This document shows positions 1 to 7,183 of a stretch of 48,174 nt of DNA, piece by piece. The notes under the pieces are model-generated. The model was not told the origin of the DNA. It ran no database searches and saw only the letters and a list, made by a program, of their open reading frames with translations. The DNA comes from an uncultured Clostridia bacterium (GTDB lineage Bacteria > Bacillota > Clostridia > TANB77 > CAG-508). The position numbers were made by a program, and so were the translations under genes. The DNA is taken from assembly GCA_934132805.1 (NCBI GenBank), contig CAKPAB010000005.1, forward strand, positions 1 to 48,174, given 5' to 3'. Position 1 is the stretch's first letter, and each line of letters opens with the position of its first letter.

Positions 1-252
1 CAAAACTGGCATTTCGCGCACAAACAAGAAACTTCAACGATGTGCCCTTTAGTGGATTTTTAGCCCCACCCTCGTAAATTTAAGTACGACTAGAATAATG
101 CACCATCAGTTAATATTATAACTTATTTTTAAGAATATTCCAATTTCGTTTAAATCTTTTCTTTAACTTTTAATCGATTTGTAGATTATATTTTTGTTGA
201 TTTTATATTGTTTTCTCTTTTTTTCTAATTTATTCATTGTTTTTCTTGTTTT
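1..252. other. Non-coding left edge with a GC-richer first 120 nt
   Basis: No ORF with a ribosome binding site is visible. The first 120 nt are clearly richer in G+C than the following A+T-rich stretch (about 120-252). They can form a small hairpin, GTGG at 52-55 with CCAC at 66-69. The base composition suggests a fragment of something from outside, such as a decayed mobile-element end or a structured RNA that continues left of the window. That is inference. I found no identifiable motif. Confidence 0.35.
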
Positions 253-834
253 TTAATTGCAATATTCTATAATTTCTTGCACACATTTATCTAAATCAAT
301 ATTTTGAAATCTTTTGGTAATGCCACTTTCTCTAATTTTATCATCAGAAAAATCTTTACTATCAGCCAAAAATCTTCGACATAACTCCTCATACTTAGGA
401 TGTTCTTGTTCCATTTCCCTTTTTAGAGCTCTTTCTAGTCTAATTCCATCATCAACTTCTATATATATTGGAACAACTTTTACTTTTTTATTATTTTCAA
501 AATATGATTTTACAGCATTATATGATTCCAAAGTACCTTCCATTAATAAGTCTTTATCTGATTTAAACTGTTCATCAATTATTGTTGCATATGTCCAAGG
601 TCCATGAATTGTATTATAAGTTCTATACTCCATTACTTTTGAATTAGTTTCATTTATACGATTTTCCATCTCTTCCTGTTTTAAATAATAATAATCAATT
701 CCATCCTTTTCGCCAGTTCTAATTGGTCTAGTAGTATACATTACGTAAGTTTTTACATCCATTTTATTTTTTAAAATTTGATATATTGTATCTTTTCCAA
801 CTGAACTTTTCCCTACTATATAAATTATTTTCAT
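253..834 (-). CDS. Guanylate kinase-like P-loop nucleotide kinase
   Basis: The predicted protein has 193 residues. A Walker A loop GKSSVGKDT lies right after the first beta strand (residues 6-14), followed by TTRPIRTGEKDGIDYYYL, which matches the GMP-binding segment of guanylate kinases (TTR.PR.GE..G.DY.F). The family phosphorylates GMP to GDP with ATP in the cytosol. The Walker loop and the LID region differ from housekeeping Gmk, so this may be a paralogue acting on another nucleotide or small molecule. The ATG at 834 is preferred over a GTG nine bases upstream, because that GTG sits almost on the AAAGGA ribosome binding site. It follows a 38-residue acidic ORF and probably shares the promoter at 1054-1082. 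Confidence 0.75.
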   Translation of the reverse strand: MKIIYIVGKSSVGKDTIYQILKNKMDVKTYVMYTTRPIRTGEKDGIDYYYLKQEEMENRINETNSKVMEYRTYNTIHGPWTYATIIDEQFKSDKDLLMEGTLESYNAVKSYFENNKKVKVVPIYIEVDDGIRLERALKREMEQEHPKYEELCRRFLADSKDFSDDKIRESGITKRFQNIDLDKCVQEIIEYCN

Positions 835-894
835 TTTACCCACATTCCTTTCTCAAGGCACAAACCTAGTTGGAATTATAATTATTTTTCAACC

Positions 895-1011
895 TTAATC
901 TTCCTTTTTATCTTCACTTTCTACTTCATCTTCTGCTTCTAGCATCTTATTAATTGAGTTCATTATATCATCCATATTATCGTCAAAATCATCTTTTACT
1001 AAATTAAACAT
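895..1011 (-). CDS. Small acidic protein, 38 residues, unknown function
   Basis: A short ORF begins MFNLVKDDFDDNMDDIMNSI and ends in a run of Glu, Asp and Lys. It has an AGGAAAGGAG ribosome binding site with good spacing, and a consensus promoter (TTGAAA, 17 nt, TATAAT) about 40 nt upstream. Roughly 40 percent of its residues are acidic. It has no membrane segment, cysteine or recognisable motif. It is the first gene of a probable two-gene unit with the guanylate kinase-like gene 60 nt downstream. Expression looks likely from the signals. The function is unknown. Confidence 0.65.
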   Translation of the reverse strand: MFNLVKDDFDDNMDDIMNSINKMLEAEDEVESEDKKED

Positions 1012-1053
1012 TTTAAAACTCCTTTCCTCTTAACCATCCCCAAAATTATACTC

Positions 1054-1082
1054 ATTATACTATTTTATATTTTCTATTTCAA
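1054..1082 (-). promoter_or_regulatory. Sigma-A promoter for acidic ORF and kinase-like gene
   Basis: Read on the minus strand, TTGAAA (1077-1082) is followed by a 17-nt spacer and a perfect TATAAT (1054-1059). It is the only strong match upstream of this pair. Confidence 0.7.
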
Positions 1083-1152
1083 GAAATTTATAGATTTTTC
1101 TCAATATTTGTAGTAAAATATAATAAGAATTTATAATAAAAGGAGGACTCAA

Positions 1153-2358
1153 ATGAAAAAATTTGAAAAATATTCTATGACACCAGAAAATCCCAACTGG
1201 GAAAAAGCTATCAAAAGAGAAGCTCCTCTGTATTCCAGAAATAATGACATACGAAATGATTTTGAAAGAGACTATACTAGAATAATACATAGCACTGCAT
1301 ATAGAAGATTAAAACATAAAACGCAAGTATTCTTTTCACCAGAAAATGACCATATTTGCACAAGAATTGAACATGTAACACATGTAGAATCAATTAGCTA
1401 CACAATTGCCAAATATCTAGGTCTAAACACCGAACTTACAAAAGCAATATCTGTTGCACATGATATTGGTCACAGTCCATTTGGACATGAAGGTGAACGA
1501 ATACTGTCTGAAATTTCAACAAAAGATTTAGGATATCCATTTTGGCATGAAAAAAACGGACTTGAATTTGTTGACAATATTACACTTTTAGAAGATAACA
1601 ACAAATATATGCAAAATCTAAACTTAACATATGCTGTAAGAGATGGCATTATCTCTCATTGTGGAGAGATTGATGAGAACTGCCTATTTCCTAGAACAAA
1701 TTATATTGATTTAAAAGATTACAAGTACCCAAATCAATATGCTCCTTTTACTTGGGAAGGATGTGTTGTTAAAATATCAGACAAAATTTCTTACATCTGC
1801 CGTGATATAGAAGATGCTATAACTTTAGGAATTTTAGATGAACATGTTGATGAACTTTTCTCTTTGCTAAATATAACATCAAACAATGAACAAATAAATA
1901 ATACTATTATAATTAATAATTTGATACACGATTTATGCGAAAATTCATCTCCTGAAAATGGTTTAAGTTTTTCTAATGCCTCTCTAAATTTATTAAATAA
2001 AATTAAGGAGTTTAATTATAAAAATATTTATGCTTGCAATCGTATTAAACCTTCTACTAGGTATTTTAATTTGGTTATTAATGAAATTTATAATTTGTTA
2101 AAATCTATTTATGATGGTTATAAAACATTAGATAATTTAAAAAATTTAAGTATTTCGTATCCAAAACTAGGAAATGGATTTATCGACTTCATCTACAATT
2201 ACTATGATTTTGGAAACAGGGAAAATTTGAAGTTAAAAAATAAAGTTTTATTTTCTATTGATGATAAAAAAGATTTCTGTCAAGCTATTATTTACTACAT
2301 TTCTGGTATGACTGATAATTTTGCTATTGAAATTTATAATGAAATCATACATTTCTAA
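1153..2358 (+). CDS. dgt: dGTPase-like HD-domain phosphohydrolase
   Basis: The 401-residue protein has the HD superfamily metal site. RIEHVTHV (71-78) supplies the first His, VAHDIGHSPFGHEGE (101-115) supplies the His-Asp pair and downstream His residues, and KISDKISYICRDIEDA supplies the last Asp. This arrangement is typical of deoxyguanosine triphosphate triphosphohydrolase-like proteins, which release tripolyphosphate from dNTPs and affect nucleotide pools. Substrate preference cannot be read from the sequence. The ATG has an AAAGGAGG ribosome binding site. The last nine codons form the first copy of a 44-bp tandem repeat that continues past the stop codon. Confidence 0.85.
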   Translation: MKKFEKYSMTPENPNWEKAIKREAPLYSRNNDIRNDFERDYTRIIHSTAYRRLKHKTQVFFSPENDHICTRIEHVTHVESISYTIAKYLGLNTELTKAISVAHDIGHSPFGHEGERILSEISTKDLGYPFWHEKNGLEFVDNITLLEDNNKYMQNLNLTYAVRDGIISHCGEIDENCLFPRTNYIDLKDYKYPNQYAPFTWEGCVVKISDKISYICRDIEDAITLGILDEHVDELFSLLNITSNNEQINNTIIINNLIHDLCENSSPENGLSFSNASLNLLNKIKEFNYKNIYACNRIKPSTRYFNLVINEIYNLLKSIYDGYKTLDNLKNLSISYPKLGNGFIDFIYNYYDFGNRENLKLKNKVLFSIDDKKDFCQAIIYYISGMTDNFAIEIYNEIIHF

Positions 2359-2452
2359 AGATTTTAAAAAACGAAATTTATAATGAAATCATACATTTTT
2401 AAAGATTTTAAAAAACGAAATTTATAATGAAATCATACATTTTTAAAGATTT
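2329..2452 (+). repeat. 44-bp tandem repeat, 2.8 copies, spanning a stop codon
   Basis: Units start at 2329, 2373 and 2417 with an exact 44-nt period. The third unit is cut at 36 nt. Copies 1 and 2 differ at one position (C to T after the ACATTT). The first unit encodes the C-terminus of the HD hydrolase and its stop codon. The later units are non-coding copies of the same sequence. Confidence 0.9.
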
Positions 2453-2454
2453 AA

Positions 2455-2508
2455 GGACTGTCCCCAAATCCCTAAAAAAAGGGACTTTAAGGAACGTCCC
2501 TAAATCCC
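2455..2508. repeat. REP-like palindromic element
   Basis: Two similar 18-nt direct repeats, GGACTGTCCCCAAATCCC (2455-2472) and GGAACGTCCCTAAATCCC (2491-2508), flank an A-run. GGGAC (2481-2485) pairs with GTCCC (2496-2500). GC-rich GGGAC/GTCCC modules of this sort are typical of REP or MITE elements mobilised by Y1-type (IS200-like) transposases. No such transposase is in the window. It could also act as a weak terminator or mRNA stabiliser. Confidence 0.5.
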
Positions 2509-2535
2509 ATTTGCAAAAATAAGGAGGAACAATTA

Positions 2536-3339
2536 ATGGAAAAAATCGCAATTATTTCCGATATTCATGGAAACATAACTGCACTAAATGCTGTATTAAC
2601 AGATATAAAAAACAGAAATATAAATAAAATTTTTTGCCTGGGAGACTGCATAACAAAATGCACACACCCAGATTTAGTAATAGATAAAGTAAAAGAAGTA
2701 TGTGACGTAATTTTAATTGGTAATTGCGATTATGCAATATGCAAACCGACTTCTAAAGGAAAAAATTTTTGGACAAGAAATAAAATTGGTGAACAAAGAG
2801 CTGAATTTATGGCTACATTACCAGTTTCACATGAATTTTTTATGAGTGGACATTTAATAAGGCTTTTCCATGCCTCTCCATATAGTCTTGATGAAATATA
2901 TAATCCAATGTTTTCTAATAAAAATTCAAAATACAGTCACCTTGAAATAGACAAGCCTGACAGACTTTTTGATAATACCTCTTTTATTGGCAAAACTACA
3001 TCAGACCCAACTCCAGATATTGTGGGATATGGACACATTCATACTCCATATTGCGTAAGATTTAAGAACAAAACTCTATTTAATACTGGTAGTGTTGGCA
3101 TCCCTGTAGAAATGCATAATAATATAATAGATGACCCAAACAATAAATTTTCTACACTTGCTTCATATATTATATTAGAAGGTTATTATGGAAGTACAGA
3201 TTTAAATTCTATATCTTTCAATTTAGTTAGAGTTCCATATAATATTCAAAAAGAAATTAAAGATTTAGAAGCATCTGATATTCCTAATAAAGAAGTGATT
3301 ATAAGAACTTTAAAATCAGCAATTTCTAACAATCTGTAA
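2536..3339 (+). CDS. Calcineurin-like metallophosphoesterase (YfcE/MJ0936-type)
   Basis: The 267-residue cytosolic protein carries the full two-metal motif set: ISDIHGN (7-13, with D9 and H11), CLGDCI with D37, GNCDYA (62-67) and GHIHTPY near residue 167. This is the small phosphodiesterase family that cleaves phosphodiester or phosphomonoester bonds in nucleotides or other small molecules. The physiological substrate is unknown. The ATG follows an AAGGAGG site. It lies between the HD hydrolase and a UDP-sugar pyrophosphorylase on the same strand. The spacer to the next gene is 64 nt and contains a partial copy of this gene's 3' end. Confidence 0.8.
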   Translation: MEKIAIISDIHGNITALNAVLTDIKNRNINKIFCLGDCITKCTHPDLVIDKVKEVCDVILIGNCDYAICKPTSKGKNFWTRNKIGEQRAEFMATLPVSHEFFMSGHLIRLFHASPYSLDEIYNPMFSNKNSKYSHLEIDKPDRLFDNTSFIGKTTSDPTPDIVGYGHIHTPYCVRFKNKTLFNTGSVGIPVEMHNNIIDDPNNKFSTLASYIILEGYYGSTDLNSISFNLVRVPYNIQKEIKDLEASDIPNKEVIIRTLKSAISNNL

Positions 3340-3359
3340 AATTCTATTATAAGAACTTT
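3298..3359 (+). repeat. Short direct repeat duplicating a gene end
   Basis: ATTATAAGAACTTT occurs inside the last codons of the metallophosphoesterase (3298-3311) and again just after its stop codon (3346-3359). The similarity beyond these 14 nt is weak. It resembles, on a smaller scale, the repeat at the end of the preceding gene. Confidence 0.5.
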
Positions 3360-3403
3360 TAAAGTTAGAAATTTATTTTTTAAAATACGAAAGGATTGAA
3401 TTT

Positions 3404-4654
3404 ATGATGCAAAATAAATTTAAAAAAGCAAAAGAAATTTTAAAAAAATATAATCAAGAACATTTATTACATTTTTACGATGAGATTTCTGATGATGAAA
3501 AAAATAAATTGCTTAATCAAATATTGACAATAAATTTTGAACAAATTTTGGCTATTTATAAAAAATCATTAAACTTTCATTATGACCCTAATGTCAAAGT
3601 TTCACCTATACCACATATAGAAAAAAACAAATTATCTTTTGATGAAATAGACTATTATTCTAAAATTGGTGAAGCAGTTATAAAAAGTAATGAATTTGCT
3701 GTTGTAACCATGGCTGGAGGTCAAGGTACAAGACTTGGTTATAAGGGGCCTAAAGGAACATATATGCTTGATTTAAAGCCTAATAAAAAATCCTTGTTTC
3801 AAATAATGGCTGAAAATATAATAGAAAACAATAAAAAATATAATGTTATACTTCCTTGGTACATAATGACAAGCGAAGAAAATGATTCTCCAACACAAAA
3901 CTTTTTTGAGCTAAATAACTTTTTTGGATATCCAAAAGAAAAAATCAAATTTTTTAAGCAGGGTAAACTTCCAATAATAAATACTGAAGGTAAGTTGATT
4001 CTTCAAGAGCCATATTTAATTAAAGAAGCTTCAAATGGAAATGGAAATGTTTTTAAATCCATGAAAAATACGGGAATTATTGATGACTTGGAAAAAAATC
4101 ACATCAACTGGGTTTCTTTTGGTGGAATTGATAATGTTCTGCTTAAAAATTTCGATGCATTGTTTTTAGGTTTAACAATTGCAAATAATATGCTAATTGG
4201 CTCTAAATCAATATTTAAAAAAGAACCTTTAGAAAAAACTGCTGTTTATTGTTTAAAAAATGGTAAGCCTGCAATTTTAGATTATGATTGTATCGATTTG
4301 GAATTGTCTGAAAGTAAAATAGTAAATACTGATATTTTCTTATTTAGGGAAGCAAATATGCTATCTCACATCATGAATATAAATGCTATTAAGAAATCTT
4401 CTACATTAGATTTATATTTTCATAGAGCATTTAAAAAGAATTCTTTTGTTAATGAAGAGGGTGTAAAACAAGTTCCTGATAAACCTAATACTTTTAAATT
4501 CGAGAATTTTATTTTTGATGCTTTTGCTCATTTTGACGGTATGCTACTTCTTCGTGTTGATGAAAATGAGGAATTTGCTCCTATTAAAGACTTTACAGGT
4601 ATTTATAATCCTGATACAGCAATTGAGAAATATAATAATTATTACAAAATTTAA
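3404..4654 (+). CDS. UDPGP-family uridylyltransferase (UDP-sugar pyrophosphorylase)
   Basis: The 416-residue protein has the nucleotide-binding signature MAGGQGTRLGYKGPKG at 103-118. Downstream are WYIMTSEEND, a conserved FGGIDNVLL, and an uncharged-sugar-binding region as in eukaryotic-type UDP-GlcNAc/UDP-glucose pyrophosphorylases. Members make UDP-GlcNAc or UDP-glucose from UTP and sugar-1-phosphate for cell-wall and glycan synthesis. Which sugar is used cannot be decided here. The start is the first of two adjacent ATG codons behind AAAGGA. A strong hairpin with a T-run follows the gene. Confidence 0.82.
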   Translation: MMQNKFKKAKEILKKYNQEHLLHFYDEISDDEKNKLLNQILTINFEQILAIYKKSLNFHYDPNVKVSPIPHIEKNKLSFDEIDYYSKIGEAVIKSNEFAVVTMAGGQGTRLGYKGPKGTYMLDLKPNKKSLFQIMAENIIENNKKYNVILPWYIMTSEENDSPTQNFFELNNFFGYPKEKIKFFKQGKLPIINTEGKLILQEPYLIKEASNGNGNVFKSMKNTGIIDDLEKNHINWVSFGGIDNVLLKNFDALFLGLTIANNMLIGSKSIFKKEPLEKTAVYCLKNGKPAILDYDCIDLELSESKIVNTDIFLFREANMLSHIMNINAIKKSSTLDLYFHRAFKKNSFVNEEGVKQVPDKPNTFKFENFIFDAFAHFDGMLLLRVDENEEFAPIKDFTGIYNPDTAIEKYNNYYKI

Positions 4655-4724
4655 AATTAGGATTACGAGCCCACTACTCCAAATCCATCTTTTATAAGAG
4701 ACTATTATAACAACACACAAAAAA

Positions 4725-4761
4725 GGGATTTAGAGTACTAAACTCTTAATCCCGATTTTTT
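4725..4761. terminator. Bidirectional intrinsic terminator
   Basis: GGGATTTAGAG and the near-complement ending TTAATCCC (to 4753) form a long stem, flanked by A-rich sequence on the left and a T-run on the right. It lies between the convergent UDPGP gene and the symporter gene and can serve both. Confidence 0.8.
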
Positions 4762-4769
4762 ATCTATTC

Positions 4770-6056
4770 TTAGTTATTTTCTTTTATTTTTTTAACTTCG
4801 CTCTGAAAAGCACTTTTGCCATCAACTATTCTAGTTACTAACATTGAAGAAACATCATCTCCAACAACATTTAAGACAGTTGCAGGCATATCTATTATTG
4901 TTGCAATTATTGTCAATACTGGCAATGCTGCAACCGGATAACCTAACATAGTTATAATTAACATTTCTGATATAGTTCCCCCACCTATTGGAACTGCTGT
5001 TATTAGTAAATTTGCAAGTAGCGCAACTCCTAAAACTCCAAAAATATCCCCTGCTGTAGCTAAACTTGTTCCAAATAAACCTACTAAAAACATAATTTTA
5101 AATACTGAGCCTATTATAGACCCATCTTTATGGAAGCTTGTTCCTAATGGTATTGTTGTTTCTGCTATATCCTCTGGAACTCCCATTTTTTTTGTTGATT
5201 CTATATTTATTGGTATACATGCTGCACTTGAACATGTAGCCATCGCGGTAAGTGTTGCTGGAATAACATGTTTCCAGAATAATCTTACTCCATTTTTCCC
5301 ACCTGCTATAAATGCATATATGCTATACATTATAAAATAATATAAAACAGCTACTACTAGATATACTATAAATGTTTTTAGATATCCTACTGCTATTGAT
5401 GCTCCAAAACTTCCTATAAATGATGCCATGTAACATCCAAGTCCTATTGGTGCATAATACATTATTATTTTTACAATGTTTTCCATAACATTGTTTGCTG
5501 ATTCTAATAGCTTTCTGACTGGCTCTCCTTTTTCACCTGACATGTTTATTGCTATTCCTACTATTATTGAAAATATTAGTAGTGCAATTATATTGTCTTT
5601 TGAAAATAGTTTTGAAAAGTCATTTACTGTAAGTAGTTTTACAGTTCTATCTGCAATTGTCATTTCCTCTTCTTCTGATGCTTCTGTATCTGCTCCGTCT
5701 TCTGAACTTTCTAGTGTTGTACGTATTTGCTCTCCATCTTCAGTGTTTATTAGTTTTACAAAATATGTACTTGCAAATCCTATTAATACTGCCACAATTG
5801 ATGTTAAAACAAATACTAGTAATATTGAGCCTATTATTTTTCCTAGTCTTTTTGGTTGTTTCATTTTTGATATTGCGGTGGTTATGTTTAAAAATATTAG
5901 TGGGATAATTATAACTAATAATAGATTTAAGAATAAATCACCCAATGGGCTTAATATAGTTGCTTTTTCTTTGAATATTATTCCTACGATGCTTCCAACA
6001 ATTATCGCAACTAAAAGTATAATTGTTGATTTGTAATTTGATATAAATTTTTTCAT
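4770..6056 (-). CDS. Dicarboxylate/amino acid:cation symporter (DAACS family)
   Basis: The 428-residue multi-spanning membrane protein has the family's C-terminal core: a GTSFHKDGS re-entrant segment, AVPIGGGTISEM, and the last helix with DMPATVLNVVGDDVSS followed by TRIVDGK. These correspond to the substrate- and sodium-binding hairpins of GltP/GltPh-type carriers. An acidic insert of about 25 residues (Ser/Glu/Asp-rich, about residues 116-135) lies between early helices and is probably extracytoplasmic. The substrate may be glutamate, aspartate, serine or a C4-dicarboxylate. The start has an AAAGG site. The promoter at 6198-6227 is bracketed by two palindromes, suggesting repressor control. 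Confidence 0.85.
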   Translation of the reverse strand: MKKFISNYKSTIILLVAIIVGSIVGIIFKEKATILSPLGDLFLNLLLVIIIPLIFLNITTAISKMKQPKRLGKIIGSILLVFVLTSIVAVLIGFASTYFVKLINTEDGEQIRTTLESSEDGADTEASEEEEMTIADRTVKLLTVNDFSKLFSKDNIIALLIFSIIVGIAINMSGEKGEPVRKLLESANNVMENIVKIIMYYAPIGLGCYMASFIGSFGASIAVGYLKTFIVYLVVAVLYYFIMYSIYAFIAGGKNGVRLFWKHVIPATLTAMATCSSAACIPINIESTKKMGVPEDIAETTIPLGTSFHKDGSIIGSVFKIMFLVGLFGTSLATAGDIFGVLGVALLANLLITAVPIGGGTISEMLIITMLGYPVAALPVLTIIATIIDMPATVLNVVGDDVSSMLVTRIVDGKSAFQSEVKKIKENN

Positions 6057-6166
6057 AATACTACCTTTCTATTCGCTTTTTGAAATTTTATTTTTTATAT
6101 TTGTATTTTGGAGTTTTGTTTTTAAATATTTTTTATTTCTTTGCGAACTCTTTTTTTAGGCAACTC

Positions 6167-6184
6167 GAAATATAGTTATATTTC
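6167..6184. promoter_or_regulatory. Palindrome just downstream of the symporter promoter
   Basis: GAAATATA and TATATTTC form a perfect 8-bp inverted repeat with a 2-nt centre. It lies roughly at +7 to +24 of the expected transcript. The position fits an operator or an early mRNA hairpin. Confidence 0.4.
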
Positions 6185-6197
6185 AAGGATTTGTTAT

Positions 6198-6227
6198 ATT
6201 ATACAACAAAAGTATTCTAAATATCAA
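6198..6227 (-). promoter_or_regulatory. Sigma-A promoter of the symporter gene
   Basis: On the minus strand, TTGATA (6222-6227), an 18-nt spacer and a perfect TATAAT (6198-6203). The resulting leader is about 135 nt. Confidence 0.6.
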
Positions 6228-6247
6228 GTATTTAGAATATTTTTTTC
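6213..6247. promoter_or_regulatory. 11-bp palindrome over the symporter -35 box
   Basis: TATTCTAAATA (6213-6223) and TATTTAGAATA (6229-6239) are perfect inverted copies with a 5-nt loop, followed by a T-run on the plus strand. The palindrome overlaps the -35 box of the symporter promoter. It may be a repressor operator. As RNA it could also be a terminator for plus-strand transcripts, but no plus-strand gene precedes it. Confidence 0.5.
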
Positions 6248-6325
6248 TATTTTTTATACATTTTTAAATTACAATTTTAAAAATGTATAATTTTTATAGA
6301 TTGAATTCTATATATTTTTATATAA

Positions 6326-6781
6326 TTACTTTTTTATATTTCTTAATTCCTTAAAAAAATCTTTTAAAGTCTTCTGACATTCATCTTGTAATATTCCTTT
6401 TTCATATTCTACCTTATGATTAAAGGTATAATCTTCTAGTAAATTATATACAGACCCAACTGCTCCAGTTTTTTCATCACTTGCTCCAATATAAACTTTT
6501 TTTATCCTAGAATTTATTAGTGCTCCTGCACACATAGAACACGGCTCAAGTGTTACATACATTTCACAGTCTATTAATCTCCATGAATTTAATTTTTTAC
6601 TTGCTTTTTGAATTGCTAAAATTTCTGCATGTTTTGTTGTGTCAAATTTTGTTTCTTTTAGATTGTGGGCTCTTGCTATGATTTTTCCATCTTTTACTAT
6701 TACTGCTCCAACTGGTACTTCTAATTTTTTATATGCTTTTTTTGCTTCTTTTAAAGCTTCTTTCATAAATTTTTCTTCCAT
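6326..6781 (-). CDS. tadA: tRNA-specific adenosine-34 deaminase
   Basis: This is a 151-residue cytidine-deaminase-fold enzyme with zinc motif HAE (51-53) and PCSMCAGA (80-87), plus the TadA-type EVPVGAVIVK and INSRI segments. It converts A34 to inosine in tRNA-Arg(ACG), allowing decoding of several Arg codons. The length is normal for the family. The start is preceded only by a weak GGAA-type site. It lies downstream of rpoC and a small membrane ORF, all on the minus strand. Confidence 0.9.
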   Translation of the reverse strand: MEEKFMKEALKEAKKAYKKLEVPVGAVIVKDGKIIARAHNLKETKFDTTKHAEILAIQKASKKLNSWRLIDCEMYVTLEPCSMCAGALINSRIKKVYIGASDEKTGAVGSVYNLLEDYTFNHKVEYEKGILQDECQKTLKDFFKELRNIKK

Positions 6782-6867
6782 AATTTAAAATTCCTTCTAA
6801 AATATTGACTTTTATTTATAATTTAATATACAATTAATTTTTACAAAAATCAACATTTCAAGCAAAT

Positions 6868-7023
6868 TTATTTTATTTTTTTATATTCTTTCAAAAATTG
6901 CATTTGCAAATTATCTTCAAAAAATTGTTCATCAATAGTTTTGGAATTTTTAACAGAAATCAATATTATCCACAAGAATAAAAAACTAACAATAATAAAA
7001 AAAATTGAAATAAATAAAAACAT
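6868..7023 (-). CDS. Small single-pass membrane protein, 51 residues
   Basis: The ORF starts MFLFISIFFIIVSFLFLWII, one strongly hydrophobic helix (residues 1-24), followed by a short charged cytoplasmic-type tail ending KEYKKIK. A canonical GGAGGT sits 4 nt before the ATG. It lies between the rpoC terminator and tadA, 86 nt upstream of tadA, and is probably co-transcribed with it. I recognise no family. Small one-helix proteins of this type often bind or regulate larger membrane complexes, which is only inference here. Confidence 0.7.
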   Translation of the reverse strand: MFLFISIFFIIVSFLFLWIILISVKNSKTIDEQFFEDNLQMQFLKEYKKIK

Positions 7024-7140
7024 GGGCACCTCCATTTCTATAAAATATAATATTCATCGAATCAAAAAATATTCCTAAAATGAATTAAAACTAACATAAT
7101 TATAACATTTTTACTAGAATATGTCCTAAAAAAAATGTCG

Positions 7141-7180
7141 AAAAAAAGAATTTACAAAACATTTTGTAAATTCTTTTTTT
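7141..7180 (-). terminator. rpoC terminator
   Basis: A perfect 19-bp inverted repeat (7141-7159 with 7162-7180, 2-nt loop) contains AAAGAATTTACAAAA and its complement. It starts directly after the rpoC stop codon, and its own A/T ends supply the U-run. Confidence 0.85.
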
Positions 7181-7183
7181 TAA

